21,729 nucleotides of DNA from Ophiothrix spiculata (GCA_000969725.1 JXSR01S010469.1), one strand, 5' to 3'; shown: positions 9,633 through 20,654, counted from the first letter of the stretch. Notes: generated by a model from the sequence alone, not told the origin. Made by a program: numbers and translations.

Positions 9633-12600
9633 TATAGAGTAACAGTAAGAAGGCAAAAATACCCCACAAATTTATATTCATGTATCAGACACCTAACACT
9701 AGGGTTTGTACTGAATTATTATTATTCTACATACAATTCTGTGTGAAAGTTCCATCTCTTTTGTAACTTCTGGCGTCTGAATATTGTTCTGATTAGAATT
9801 TCCAATTGGAAGCTGATAAGGTTTAAACAAGTATCATCAAGTAAACAATAACCAAAGTTAAATGAAATATAAATATAATATACGAGTGTTTTTGTTCTTA
9901 TAAGTATTCAAACAAATCAAATTCTTTACACAAATGAAATAAGTTTTATGAATAATAAGATATTTAAGGGAATGCTATTTGTCACGTATTCTTTTATTGT
10001 AATTTGAATTCAAATATTAGTTTTAGTACCATGCTTTGTTTTTCGAACTCGATAAATGACGGTGGAAAAAGAAAATAATGAATCTTTCATATATTGTAGA
10101 AATTTAATTCGTAAATAATCCGTCTTGTTTTTTAAATTCATTTAGTTCTACTGTAGAAGTATCAGATATATTTACTGTTTTTTAATATAACCATATTTTG
10201 ATATATGTGATGAAAATAATAATAAATTCTTAGTACTAAAACATATTATTCAAAGTGCATAAAACTTCCAATTCCACATAAAAGTCTACAACTCACCACC
10301 CACGAGATGTCTAATCGCATATCGCGTTTTGGTAGTGAGCTCGGGCTTACCAATAACGTAATAATATTCTCTAATTGTATCAAATAATTGTCCATCAATG
10401 CTACATTAAATAATTGTATGATTATGGGCACATCCCATGGTTTAAATATTACATCTGAAAATACACAACTTGACAGAGTTACAATTATTAGTAAATTCTT
10501 AGTGGTCATCATATATCATATAAATTGCATATTCAAGACGATTTGAAGAAATTAACATCGTTTTTAGTTAAGTGTTCTAAGGGCTTAATAATGCACACTT
10601 ATACTACCTTACCTTAATAAGAATATTTGTAATTCCGACATTTAAATTGCGCTTATTCCAGTGGTTTAACATGTAAAAGTTATCTTGACAAAACAATAAA
10701 TCATAAAAATGAAAAGGATGATAATAACAATTACCAACGTCAATTACAGAATCATTATTCTCAAAATCAAAGCATCTGAATGTTATCGATAGGTAAACCT
10801 TCAACAGGGAGTTTTCACGTATATATTAAGCATCAATGGCCTACCAATATCATTTAAAGATTATTTTAAATAAACAAATAAGTACGAAACAAAACCCACC
10901 ACCGATTTGCAATTAACCAACAGTAATTGAAGACTTTTAAGACAAACAGATAAGCTTGAAAGGCCCCATATTATGTAACTTTTTGCCAGAATAATAAAAT
11001 TATTATCTGTAAACATTTTAGAATAATTCAAATTTAAGTCTAAGTGTAGTTGTTTTCATTGCTCCTACATCTACATCTACATCTATAATAATATTCAGAA
11101 AAATTGTCAAAAGACAATATCTGACTGAGATACAAACAGACGTCTTATAAGAAATACAATTCCATTACATAATTTTTGATAATTCTAATCCTCTGTGCTT
11201 ATTGTGGTGTGTCTTATTGTGTCATTTTATTGTATGTGTCATTTTATTGTAACTCAATTGTAATGTTAAACATTTTTTCATGTAATGATTATCAGGCCTC
11301 ATAGGCCTTACTGTTTTTTTTTACTATGGATATAATATTTATGATTTATTCCGAAAAAAGTATTTAAATCAATTTTTCATTTGCACAATGAATTATGCAT
11401 AGCCCCATTAAACAATGATTATTTAATTTAACCTGGTGTTTTCTTTCAAGTATATCTTGGAAATTTAATTCTCTGGTTCAGGATTCAGATCGTTTATATA
11501 ATCATGTTTGAATAAACAAATTAAGAGTCAACTTGTAGGAAAAAGAAGTAGATAGAGTTCCGTTTTTGCTTTTAGTTTAATCAAGTTAACGGCCAAGATG
11601 TAAATATTAGCATGGGTTTTACAAGGATTTTATTTGTAAAGTCATAATTACAGAAGAAAACAAAGATTCAAAGTGGTTGAACAGGTAAAAGATAAACTTG
11701 CGCCAAATCCTTAATTAATAAAGTCTCAGAGATTTTCCAGTTCTTATTATACCTGTAAACTGTAAAAGCCATCTTTCATTCTGTTTCAGTCTTTTATGAA
11801 CGATTGACACTATATATGTTTCAGTTTTAAATGTCAGTTAAATTTGTCCTATGCATTAATGATTCCATGCAATATATTACATTACCATATTATTATTATT
11901 ATTTTTTTGTATTTTTTGAAAAACATCACAATGTGAAAGTGTACCTTTTTCTTAAAACTTTCACGTAATTTAACTAAGTAGTAAATGATCTGTTATAAGT
12001 TGTTAGACCTATATAATAATTTTTTTTACACCTTACTTAAAATTAAATAAAGCTTAATGAATAAGTTTGTACTCCCGAAATGCACCATGGCATGACACTG
12101 ACTAATCTGCTTCTAAAAGCATCCCTTATGGCGACACACCACAAAATAGTTCCCCATTGACTTACTGTACAAAATGGCTTCCAAAAAACACCCGAGAACT
12201 CATTAAAAAAGCAACTGGTTTCTTCAACACTGGCTTTTGATTATGATCTCTTTTAACAAAAAATGATGAAAAATATATACCATCAAGGCAAATTTTTCGA
12301 GATACCGTGCGTTAAAGGTAATACCGCCCCATCACTGAGAGCCACGTTTCGTATTTCCCAAATCTCATGCATATTTTTGGGATTAGCCTTAAAAGTTTAC
12401 CAAAGTACTCTTGAGATCAAATATCATCAGAAAAAACTTTAAATAAACCTAAATCCATGATTAGATGAAAAAATACGCCAAACAAATTGCCCTTCTACAC
12501 TTTTTGAGGTCCTCATTTTAGGGCAGTCAACTTTGCCGAGTTTAGAAACACCGGATAGCGGCGCCAGTTTATTTAGTGTAGTGGACCCTGCAGCATTGTT

Positions 12601-13090
12601 TACCCTGCTTATGATAGTACATTGATCTAGAAGCTATGTAGAAACTAAAATAAAATATAACAAACGTGTGTACTTTACGAATGTAACATAACACTTCAAT
12701 TTAGTAAATCACAAACATGATTTATATACATGATTGCCTAACATACGGATTAGAATATATTATATAAACACGGGGGTTGCCATGTACAAAAGTGGTAAGA
12801 GGATTACTTCTGATAATACAAGTAGATCCTCCTCAAAAGATGGTATTTTGATGGGTCTGTTGAAAAATTGTATAAATTTAAAGTAGTACTATAATAGATT
12901 CTGCCATTAGGGTGCCACCTATCACTCATGACTTCTGTTTTTTCCCCTTTTCTGACTGGGTTGGTTTTAGGTAGATATTAATACCCTCTAAACGATTGGG
13001 CCTTAAGTTCCACACTTTTTATGTTATAGCCATTTTTCGAATAAAATTTGGAAATTCTGATTTTAATTCCTCATATATTAGTATGGAAAA
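9633..13090. other. Long noncoding stretch with minor repeats
   Basis: No convincing gene. Small structures are a (TACATC)-type microsatellite at 11065-11086, a 17-bp tandem duplication (GTGTCATTTTATTGTAT and its near copy) at 11219-11252, and two AGGCCT blocks separated by CAT at 11294-11308, followed by a T-run. This last arrangement can fold into a short hairpin and recalls LINE 3' untranslated regions, but no coding relic adjoins it. Splice-like signals on the minus strand near 10246-10626 are listed separately. Confidence 0.5.
10246..10512 (-). other. Weak candidate exon with signal-like N-terminus
   Basis: On minus, an ATG-ATG opens an 88-codon frame starting MMTTKNLLIIVTLSSCVFS. It has a hydrophobic core and a plausible cleavage point, so it resembles a signal peptide. 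Two consensus donors follow in the frame: GTAAGC (10345-10350) and GTGAGT (10291-10296). An acceptor-like TTGTGTATTTTCAG also lies inside it, ending at 10455. Against this, the frame is no longer than chance allows. A second minus-strand frame upstream (10604-10804) ends at an excellent donor, AAG|GTAAGG, but cannot be joined to the internal acceptor in phase. No family is recognised. It could be chance or a decayed gene start. Confidence 0.15.
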
Positions 13091-13257
13091 GTACATATGT
13101 GTACCGCCGCGGCAAAAGGGTCCAGTTGTCGACTCCTACATGTTGCTCATTGTAGCATATCTGATGTATACAAATACCATACATTAGATATGCTACAAGG
13201 AGCAACATGTACGAGCCGACAACTGGACCCTTTTGCCGCGGCGGTACACATATGTGC
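13091..13257. repeat. Foldback: 79-bp inverted arms, 9-base loop
   Basis: Arms 13091-13169 and 13179-13257 are reverse complements with about five mismatched pairs (near 13092, 13132, 13136, 13149, 13163), separated by a 9-base loop at 13170-13178. The centre of each arm holds the G+C-rich ACCGCCGCGGCAAAAGGG, out of character with the AT-rich surroundings. Both strands therefore show near-identical open frames, which explains the 105-codon frame at 13097-13414. No target-site duplication is evident. Possible identities are a palindromic foldback/MITE element, a hairpin-RNA source, or a replication-derived inverted duplication. Confidence 0.95.
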
Positions 13258-14440
13258 ATTTGGTGCATTTTATCAATGGCCAAACAATTTCAGAGAAAAC
13301 TATGCACTATGCATATGGATGACCTATGTTAGACGTTTCTTTGTTTTAAACCAGGTTTTAAACTGTTTTAACAGACATCTGTTTTTACAAGGTTTTAAAA
13401 TATATTCGGTTTAGTTTTCGTTGGTGTATCGCGTGAGAAGATAATGGGCTACTGGTAAATAGATAGAAATATGTTTCTTTGCGTGACATGCCATTTGGAG
13501 GTAACTTTAGCATTGTCAAGGTCGTACGTTACTACCCAAACCAAAATAATAGTAGCCCCTTAATATCTAAATGCATCAACATGCAATAAACAACCATTTT
13601 AATCAGGAAATGTGGTTTTAAATCAACATGGTTTTACATTATTCATGTGTCTTCGAAGTGATATTAATCTTTGAAGTGTTTCTGATTTTGAATAAGTTTA
13701 TGATTATTGTCATGAAGATAAGATGGTTCCTTTTTATGAGTTTGTATGCATTTATATGACGTGTTCCTTAACACTTAAAAGGTAAAAGGGGGGGGTCCAT
13801 TTGGACCCAACATTTTACGCGCACAAACGCGAAGTAATTTTTCATCGCCCCTCTACGTATTTGTCTAACTTTACATAACATACCCTTCATTTGGTGGCAT
13901 GGAATGACATTCTTAGTTTTTTGAAAAGTTGCCAAAATAGGCCAAAAATTGCAATTTTGGTGGCAGCGGTGGGATTTTTTGTACTTTTGACCTATTTTTT
14001 GCATTTAAAAAAAAAACTAAGATAAAAATCGAAAATTTGAGAAAACCCTTCCTTGACATTTGTTCCTAGATTCCAAAGAGCAAAAAAGTTCAACATTTCG
14101 CAAATGCAAATTTTAGTTAAGCTTTCCAGAAATTTGGGGGGCAAAAATATGTTTTGGGGGATTTTTTTGCCAAAATTAGTATTTTTGGTCAAAAACTGAT
14201 ATCATCATCATGTTTAGGGTACAAATCCGCTCCTTATATGTACACTTTTATATAGTTTATGCAATTAGTTTGAGAGATAGAGTAGAAAAGGGGTTTATGT
14301 CATTTGAAGTCTGCCCCATATTCATGATATTACCAGATTTCTGAGATTACAAGTTTATTTCCACGCGTAATCACGATTTATATTTTAGCTACCTTTTTAA
14401 AATGGTACACATTATTTTTTTCTTTTTTTTTTCTTTGTGA
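13258..14440. other. Noncoding stretch with G-runs and small palindromes
   Basis: No gene recognised. A G-run leads into GGGTCCATTTGGACCC (13793-13808), a perfect 6-bp stem with a 4-base loop. CCAAAAATTGCAATTTTGG (13942-13960) is a near-perfect palindrome. The block at about 13770-14200 is rich in A/T runs and GGGG blocks and looks like a degenerate interspersed repeat, but no ends can be set. Pyrimidine-rich low-complexity sequence (14416-14435) precedes the hAT-like terminus. Confidence 0.5.
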
Positions 14441-14512
14441 GCTTGGCGGGCCGAAAAAAAAAAGAGAAGGCGGGCTGCATGCGGCCCGCTGGCCGTAGGT
14501 TGGCCACCACTG
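14441..14512 (-). mobile_element. hAT-like transposon terminus (fragment or one end)
   Basis: Read on minus, the sequence starts CAGTGGTGGCCAACCTACGG and continues into CAGCGGGCCGCATGCGGCCCGC. This matches the CAGTGGT..CCAACC-plus-GCGGGCCGC pattern of hAT and hAT-derived MITE ends in animals (recognised from memory). The subterminal part is a perfect G+C-rich palindrome, GCGGGC.GCATGC.GCCCGC in character. The next 8 bases outward, CTTTTGAG (14513-14520), would be the target-site duplication. No second copy of these 8 bases and no opposite inverted end was found nearby, so the element is truncated or its other end has decayed. Confidence 0.55.
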
Positions 14513-14640
14513 CTTTTGAGTGTAACTGATACTAATTAAAGTCACCAAGGAAAAGTTGAATAAATGTCTCTGTCGTTCGTGTCTTATTAATGTTTTTCCA
14601 ATAAGATTAAAAAACCTTTATTTAAAATCTATAAAGTTTT

Positions 14641-14876
14641 GAAACCCTTAAAATTGACCTTGCCACCAATAATTCTATCAGGAACAATACCGGATAGAAA
14701 ATACAGTGATTTGCTTTTCTAACACGCAATAATATTACCTTCTAACGATGAAATAGGAGCGGAAACCTTTAAAATTGACCATGCCACTTATTCTATCAGG
14801 AAAAACACTGGATAGAAGTTACAGTGATTAGCATTAACACGCAATAATATTATCTCCTAACGATGACTTGGGAGCG
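14641..14876 (+). repeat. Tandem duplication, two units of 121 and 115 bp
   Basis: Unit 1 (14641-14761) and unit 2 (14762-14876) abut directly and align over their full length at roughly 80-85 percent identity, with two small gaps. Shared blocks in order: TTAAAATTGACC, ATTCTATCAGGAA, GGATAGAA, TACAGTGATT, AACACGCAATAATATTA, CTAACGATGA and GGAGCG. No third unit is visible on either side. The units hold no open frame. They may be the start of a satellite-like array or a duplicated regulatory segment. Confidence 0.85.
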
Positions 14877-17594
14877 GAAGACTACACCGCTGAGTGACAT
14901 TCAAATTGCTTTCCGTCACACATGCACCAAGAATACGACAATTGCAATCGGACGTGGAATAATTTGCAAGTATTGTCATCAAAGTTAGAAATAATTGGAT
15001 TGCCTCGTATCTACGTCATTTACTTTGATGATTGTGAAAACTCTCACCTGATTAAAAATCAAGAAACTTAAAAGTGTCTTAAGATAATTGTTGACCGAGT
15101 GAATTTAAACGACTGTTAATATGATTGATTTGATGGGTTTTGAAAATAAAAATTATGCATTCTATAGTAAGTTTTTCTCGGAAAGAAGAACCTTTTATTA
15201 TTGTACATACTAGTTAGTCAGACAATTGGCTAATTTTGTGATAATAATCCGACGTGGGGTTATTGTGTCACTGTCCAAGGGAAGGAACATATATCAAATA
15301 CTGTTTTTTCACACAATGACTGACTATAGTAATGAAAACCAATGTTTCATATTGCATAGAATATCTTGGGTCAATATAATGCTTGTGAAATTTGAAACGT
15401 AAGAAAAACTTTAATATAAAGAAAGCATTATGAAAAATATATGCAATATTTATGCCAGAATGATATTACACAGGCGACAAGTAGTTTTTATTTGAATACA
15501 ATAGACATTGCAGAAATCCTTTTAGAACGTGAAGTGAATTTAGTCTCAACAACGTTCTTCTTCATTCAGCGTTTATTTCAAAAGTGAGAGAATTTCCGAT
15601 GATATTCTGAGATAAAATATCTCCTCATCCTAAACTCTTGTCCCCCTTCTTAAAAATACATGATGAATGTCTTGGGAAACGAGCAAATGCTAAATTTCCA
15701 CAACTCCTACCATGTAATGTATAATATAATGTATAAGCGGATGGTGTTTAAATGTATTCTAAACCCTTAATCTTTATAAATCCACATTCTGTTTACAAGC
15801 ATTGTATCTGTGCTTTGATTTTCATTATATTCATTTATTCTCACACTGTTTGCATCATGAAACTAGGTCTATTTGATTAAAACCTGAACCAAGACCTTAC
15901 TGTAAGAGTTTCTAATCACTTAAATCTTTTGAAAGCAGTTTGTACACGCAGGTTTAACGTTTTTGCAACTGTTTTAAAAACTAACTAAAAGAACAACAAG
16001 ATTTTCAAGTACATTTGCATATAAGGAAATAAATTCAATAATTGTGACGTTTGCTCCAATCTGCCAGTAACAATGCACAATGTCAATTCCAGATTACAAG
16101 CTACTTTCTTTTATTAGAAGGTTCATGCAGAAATATTCATTAATAAAAGGAGTATCTCCAATAAAAAGCAAATGGACATACAACCTTCTAGCATGGGATT
16201 GGATTAAAATGAAATTGAATGTTTCATGAAAGTCTTTATATACTGGATTTTTACTTTGTAAAGCAAGAGACGATATCCACCAAAAATTGAGAGAGTTTGA
16301 TAACGAAAAACATTTCAATTACTTCACCATTTTAGAAAATGTTGGACCATATTTCTCTTCTATCAGTTACATAACAACATGACGTTATCATGATTTTGAA
16401 TTTGAATTTGCACAAAGATGTTATTAATAAAGTACGTACAAAAAATCTTGAAAAAAGTCTTATGAATTTTTTTTTAAACGGATTTAGTAGTTTCAATCTG
16501 AAGCGACTTTTGGCGTATCAACGAGAAGTATTTCTTATTGAACTGAATAAAGGCATCATTCATCCAAATAATAAAATTACCATTGCATATGTACGAATGA
16601 AAACATATGAATAAAAGCCATTCTTAATTATTCAACTAAATAAACACTAAGTCCATTAAAAATAACGTGAATAATACACTAAATTATGCCAGTACAAGAA
16701 AATCAAGATAATATATGAGCACCTATTTGCTGCCTACAATAGAATAGACATTGAATTAAAATGCAAAAAAATAGGATTATGGAATTCAAATCCAGTTGAC
16801 AGCAACGGATTTCAAGCTTGTAAGCGTTATCTGGAAAGAACCATGAGAAAGGATCTTAAGCCACACTTGAGTTATTTGTTAGCGCTTTAAACCATACCAA
16901 CCTGGAATAAATGCCCAAGATTTAAGTGATTTGATTTGGTATCAGAGTATTATTTACAGTGTAAAGGTAAATATTAGCTTTTCAAAATTAGAAAAGCGCT
17001 ATGAAGTATTCTTGTGCAGTTGATGAGGTTAAGATCACTAAAAACAATTACAAGCACGTCTGCAATGTAGACAGTTTAAATATAGATAAAATGAAAATAT
17101 TGAGTTGTTACAAGACGTATTTCTTTTCTCAGTTATTTGGAGGTTTATTTCGGGGGTTTTCCGCTAATTTTTTGACAATTTGATGAAGGAATATGATATC
17201 TGAGGATTATTTCATAATTGATTATCAGTCTGTGAATTTTTTGATGTTGACAAAATGGCATATCATTAAATTGAAATAAATCCCGACAATTGGAGTAATC
17301 TTGAACTTTCTTCCTCAAAATGATGACGAATTAGTGAGTGCCAGCCGGATAGTAGCATTTAGGAATTCAATGCTTTTATGGTACACGTTTGCTCATAAAG
17401 TTGGAATAAAAATATTTTTACCACGTTTTTATGTAAAAGTCAATTTATGATGAAAATATCAGGAAACTTATGTTGCTTTTGGTCAGATTTGATAGGTACA
17501 TCTTGTTTGGTGTGAAATGGAACTCCGAATGTGATTAATTTTCTCATTACTGGTAATGGGGCAACAACAAAAATGGGTCAATAACATGATGTTT
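14877..17594. other. Noncoding stretch, nothing recognised
   Basis: AT-rich throughout. Open stretches at 16094-16318 (minus) and 16390-16614 (plus) are chance length and resemble no known protein. No RNA gene, terminal repeat or microsatellite longer than a few units is seen; TTTGAATTTGAATTTG at 16394-16409 is a minor hexamer repeat. Confidence 0.55.
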
Positions 17595-17632
17595 AGGTCA
17601 AACTTGATTTGACCCCGCCTTGTTCAAGGTCA
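17595..17632. promoter_or_regulatory. Cluster of nuclear-receptor-like half-sites
   Basis: AGGTCA (17595-17600), TGACCC (17610-17615) and TCAAGGTCA (17624-17632) lie within 38 bp. The last is an exact extended half-site of the ERR/SF-1 type. The first two form the arms of an imperfect palindrome, GGTCAAA-CTTGA-TTTGACC. This matches known binding motifs only; nothing shows regulatory use. Confidence 0.2.
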
Positions 17633-17897
17633 CTTAAGTTGAGTGGTCATATGGAATTCTATCTGTAGTAGAGTGATAAACAGGTGATTGAATGTCTTGG
17701 TCACGCTTGACTACGCTTAGAGAATGCTTGGAAGCAAAACACAAAATGATCCTTCAACGCCACTCAATTTACCAAAATATGTGGTGAACGTGCAATGATC
17801 CCTGGCGGTAAATGACATCTTAAACGGGTAGCTGCAAGCTTGTTTGTTTTTAAACACCTTAACACCTTCCACGTCGTGTACTCAAACACTGAACATT

Positions 17898-17949
17898 CAA
17901 GCTTACCAGTATAATGAATATCCATCATAATATTATACTGGTCAGCTTG
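17898..17949. repeat. Compact hairpin: 18-bp stem, 16-base loop
   Basis: The left arm CAAGCTTACCAGTATAAT (17898-17915) and right arm ATTATACTGGTCAGCTTG (17932-17949) pair with a single mismatch around a 16-base loop. The pairing stops at both outer edges. A short single-mismatch stem could be a pre-miRNA-like hairpin, a cruciform or a remnant of a foldback. It lies inside an 82-codon open frame on minus (17764-18009), which I judge to be chance. Confidence 0.8.
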
Positions 17950-18025
17950 TCCGGTGAACATCAAATAGTTTTCTGTATATCGAACGCTTGTCACGTCTGC
18001 GTACAACATTATACTTGCCTGCCAG

Positions 18026-18045
18026 CCCCCCCCCCCCCCCCCCCC
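18026..18045. repeat. Run of 20 C followed by ACACCACCACC
   Basis: An uninterrupted C homopolymer in AT-rich DNA. On the minus strand it is G20, able in principle to form a quadruplex. Its length is probably polymorphic and uncertain in assembly. Confidence 0.97.
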
Positions 18046-18494
18046 ACACCACCACCGTGATGTGACGTCTTAAAGTATTCACCTATTTTGGACATAAAAG
18101 AGCACTCATATTTGAATGCTTTGTATTCCCGGGGTTTGTATTATATACTAACTTAGACATATTCAAACTGTTGACACTATCAGAATTCTTATGACAGCAC
18201 AAAATGATTGATTTTCATTGTTTTTAATGTGTTTAGCTCGAGGCCAATTTCGTGCCTCATTCATCAACAGTATTAAGATTTGATATTAATAAATTGATGG
18301 TGTTAATATTTAACAAGAATTTGCACACTTATGTATTAACAGACTTTATGTAACAGCTCAAAGAGTTCAAAAAATGAACTGAATTCCAATTAACACATCG
18401 TATACAATTATGACGAATATTCTCCTGAATTCAGCCAATCACGCGCTTCAAAAACTTTTATAATGTAGATTTTTCAAGTCGAAGTAAAGTTTAT
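18046..18494. other. Noncoding stretch, nothing recognised
   Basis: AT-rich sequence with no reading frame of note and no repeat beyond short TTAATA-like reiterations at about 18270-18315. Confidence 0.6.
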
Positions 18495-18642
18495 GAACGT
18501 GTTGGGTGCCATTTTGAGGCATGTGCCAATGTGAAACATGTTTCGAATTGACATGTGCCGTTCGAATGTCTTTTAATAGCTCTTAATTACGTAAGCTGGA
18601 TTTTTAAGTTATCTGCACGACAAGTGCAAAGTATTGAATAAT
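18495..18642 (+). repeat. Diverged direct repeat, copy A
   Basis: Similar to 19550-19720 in the same orientation. The core at 18525-18580 aligns well (GTGAAACAT, TTTC, ATTG, TGTGCCGTT, AATAG), with about 21 of 26 bases identical in the best ungapped part. After a gap, a second block matches: ATCTGCACG..AA.TGCAAAG. The collinear order of two blocks makes chance unlikely, though the overall divergence is high. Confidence 0.5.
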
Positions 18643-19549
18643 AAAAGCAGGAAAATGACTTAAGAAATCGAAATACTGTATTTGTTTGCTTATTTGTATG
18701 TTCGTTTTGTTGTTTTGTGTTAGTCATTATGTTTCAATATTTTTAACTCAACATGCGGATTTACTTGGTTTTAAAGTTTTGTAGTAAAGGTTCTAAATGT
18801 CGGATATCCATCTGTTTTACCAAAAAATAAAGGAAATGACAATGTTTACAAGTTCTGTAAGTTTCAGGTTTATACCACTGAAAACATTGAGTACAATTCT
18901 AGTACAACATTCCTAAGATGCACATTTGAAACAGCACTGATTCTAGTATAATTTTCAAAATGGCGTACCAATGCCTACAATACCCCACCTTAGATGATAC
19001 TCCCGATTTTTGTTCATCAAAATGACCGCAAAGGATGTAAAAGAAATTACTTACATGTCTTTCTTTGTTTTAACCCGTTAGGAAGACGAGGGTTAATATT
19101 TTGCAAATAAAAAACAGTGGGAAGTGGTTGAAACCACCATCCAACACCATTATTTTAGAAATAAAATAAATCATCTTGCATTTGTATTTATTAAATAACC
19201 GATGAATATTTCACTGGAACACACAATTAAATTTAAAAAAAGGAAAAAAAGAATCTTCTCAACACTTTTATTCATCTCCCTGTCGTCCAAGTTAGTCCCT
19301 CTGAATAATGTGTTTTATTTCTTAAAGTTTTATATTGTGATACCTATAGAGAATTCTGGAAAATAAAGACTCAGACAATAACTAATTTAAAATAGACTGT
19401 TGACAGTTCGAAATCACCACAATAGCATAAAACTTCCGCTGTTGTAGTATTCTGTCAGAATGAGCTGTGTTTTTCAAGACATACCACCGCGCTATTTGTA
19501 ATTCCATTTCATATTGTCCGAACAATCCCTTTTTATAGCAGCGGATATT
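18643..19549. other. Spacer between diverged repeats, no gene
   Basis: No gene or RNA recognised. GTGGTTGAAACCAC (about 19124-19137) is a short perfect inverted repeat. Minus-strand open stretches at 19382-19692 are of chance length and partly fall within repeat copy B. Confidence 0.55.
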
Positions 19550-19720
19550 ACGTGCAGTCGAGAAACATATGCCATCGTGAAACATTTTTCATATTGGCAT
19601 TTGTGCCGTTTTGAAAAATATTTTTGAATAGTCATATTTTCGAGATTAAACTGAACTGAATGATATCGGAGGTAAACATGGTGAATCTGCACGTTAAATG
19701 CAAAGCCTTACCGCAATAAC
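19550..19720 (+). repeat. Diverged direct repeat, copy B
   Basis: The partner of 18495-18642, about 1.04 kb downstream. It is slightly longer because of an insertion of about 20 bases between the conserved core (19571-19631) and the ATCTGCACG block (19685-19703). Neither copy is coding. Confidence 0.5.
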
Positions 19721-20605
19721 TTACACACGACCATTTGAAGTACATTGTTCCAATAGCGACAAAACAAACCCGGCAGTTTCAATTACCCCATCGATAATTA
19801 TAATGAATGAATGACAGATGTTCGCCCTGTAATCATGGTAATTGGTCAAACTTCTGCAATGCCCCTTTTATGATGTCATTATTCCGTATTGTACATGCCA
19901 CCACAGACAATATAATAATATTTCCTTTTTACAGGATTAGGAAAACTTTCATTCAATCCTTTATAAACTTAGTAAAATAATCATGTTGAAACTATGAATG
20001 AAATTAACGACTGAGAAAACGTTAAATTAACATATCAAATAAGCTTAAAATGTTGATTTTTAGGGGCGTTTGACCGGCGTTTGACACAATGCCCAATTAC
20101 CACAGATGTCTCATAAAAATTATAAGACAATCCCCTACATTTTGCTTTTTCTGGTATTTTAATTCGGGATTTGATCAGTCCATCCAGTCGTTTATAGTAT
20201 ATAAATAATCATTTTACTAAGCGTAACGGCGTTTATTATTAATCTTACAATAACAAAACTTGACATTAAAAAGCCCCAGATTTATTGTCCATCTCTAATA
20301 ATAAATTCTTCAATTTGATTTAACGAAACGATCCATGTCTATCAAACTGTTAGTTACAGGAAGATTTCATTTATATAATACATCGAGAAAATCAATTGAG
20401 GTGTTTTTTAATTAAGTCGTGAGGAACTACGTCTGCGATTAACAATTAACATTTATATTTGGTTTCAAACTAAAACGTCTCAAGAGTACTTTATAATTTC
20501 ATCAAAATGCATAAGGCGGTCAATTACTTTCGCAAACCCCATACTGTAGTCTGAAAATACCTAACATCCGGGTATTTTGCGTGTCCGACCATATTACTAA
20601 CCCAC
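19721..20605. other. Noncoding stretch, nothing recognised
   Basis: AT-rich. The only structure noticed is a back-to-back copy of GGCGTTTGAC at 20065-20074 and 20076-20085. No gene or RNA is seen. Confidence 0.55.
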
Positions 20606-20654
20606 TTTATTTATTTATTTATTTATTTGTTTATTTATTCATTTATTCATTCAT

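Noticed and set aside
13097-13414. Longest open frame in the window (105 codons, plus strand)
   Set aside because: Most of it is read through the foldback. The complementary arm produces an almost identical frame on the other strand, so the open length reflects the inverted repeat and not coding selection.
13965-14512. Full hAT MITE from CAGCGGTGG (13965) to the terminus at 14512
   Set aside because: The left match covers only about nine bases with a mismatch, and the flanking 8-mers (TTTGGTGG and CTTTTGAG) do not match.
17764-18009. Minus-strand ATG frame of 81 codons with ordinary-looking composition
   Set aside because: No domain is recognised, it spans the 17898-17949 hairpin, and no splice or promoter context supports it. 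It is within chance length.
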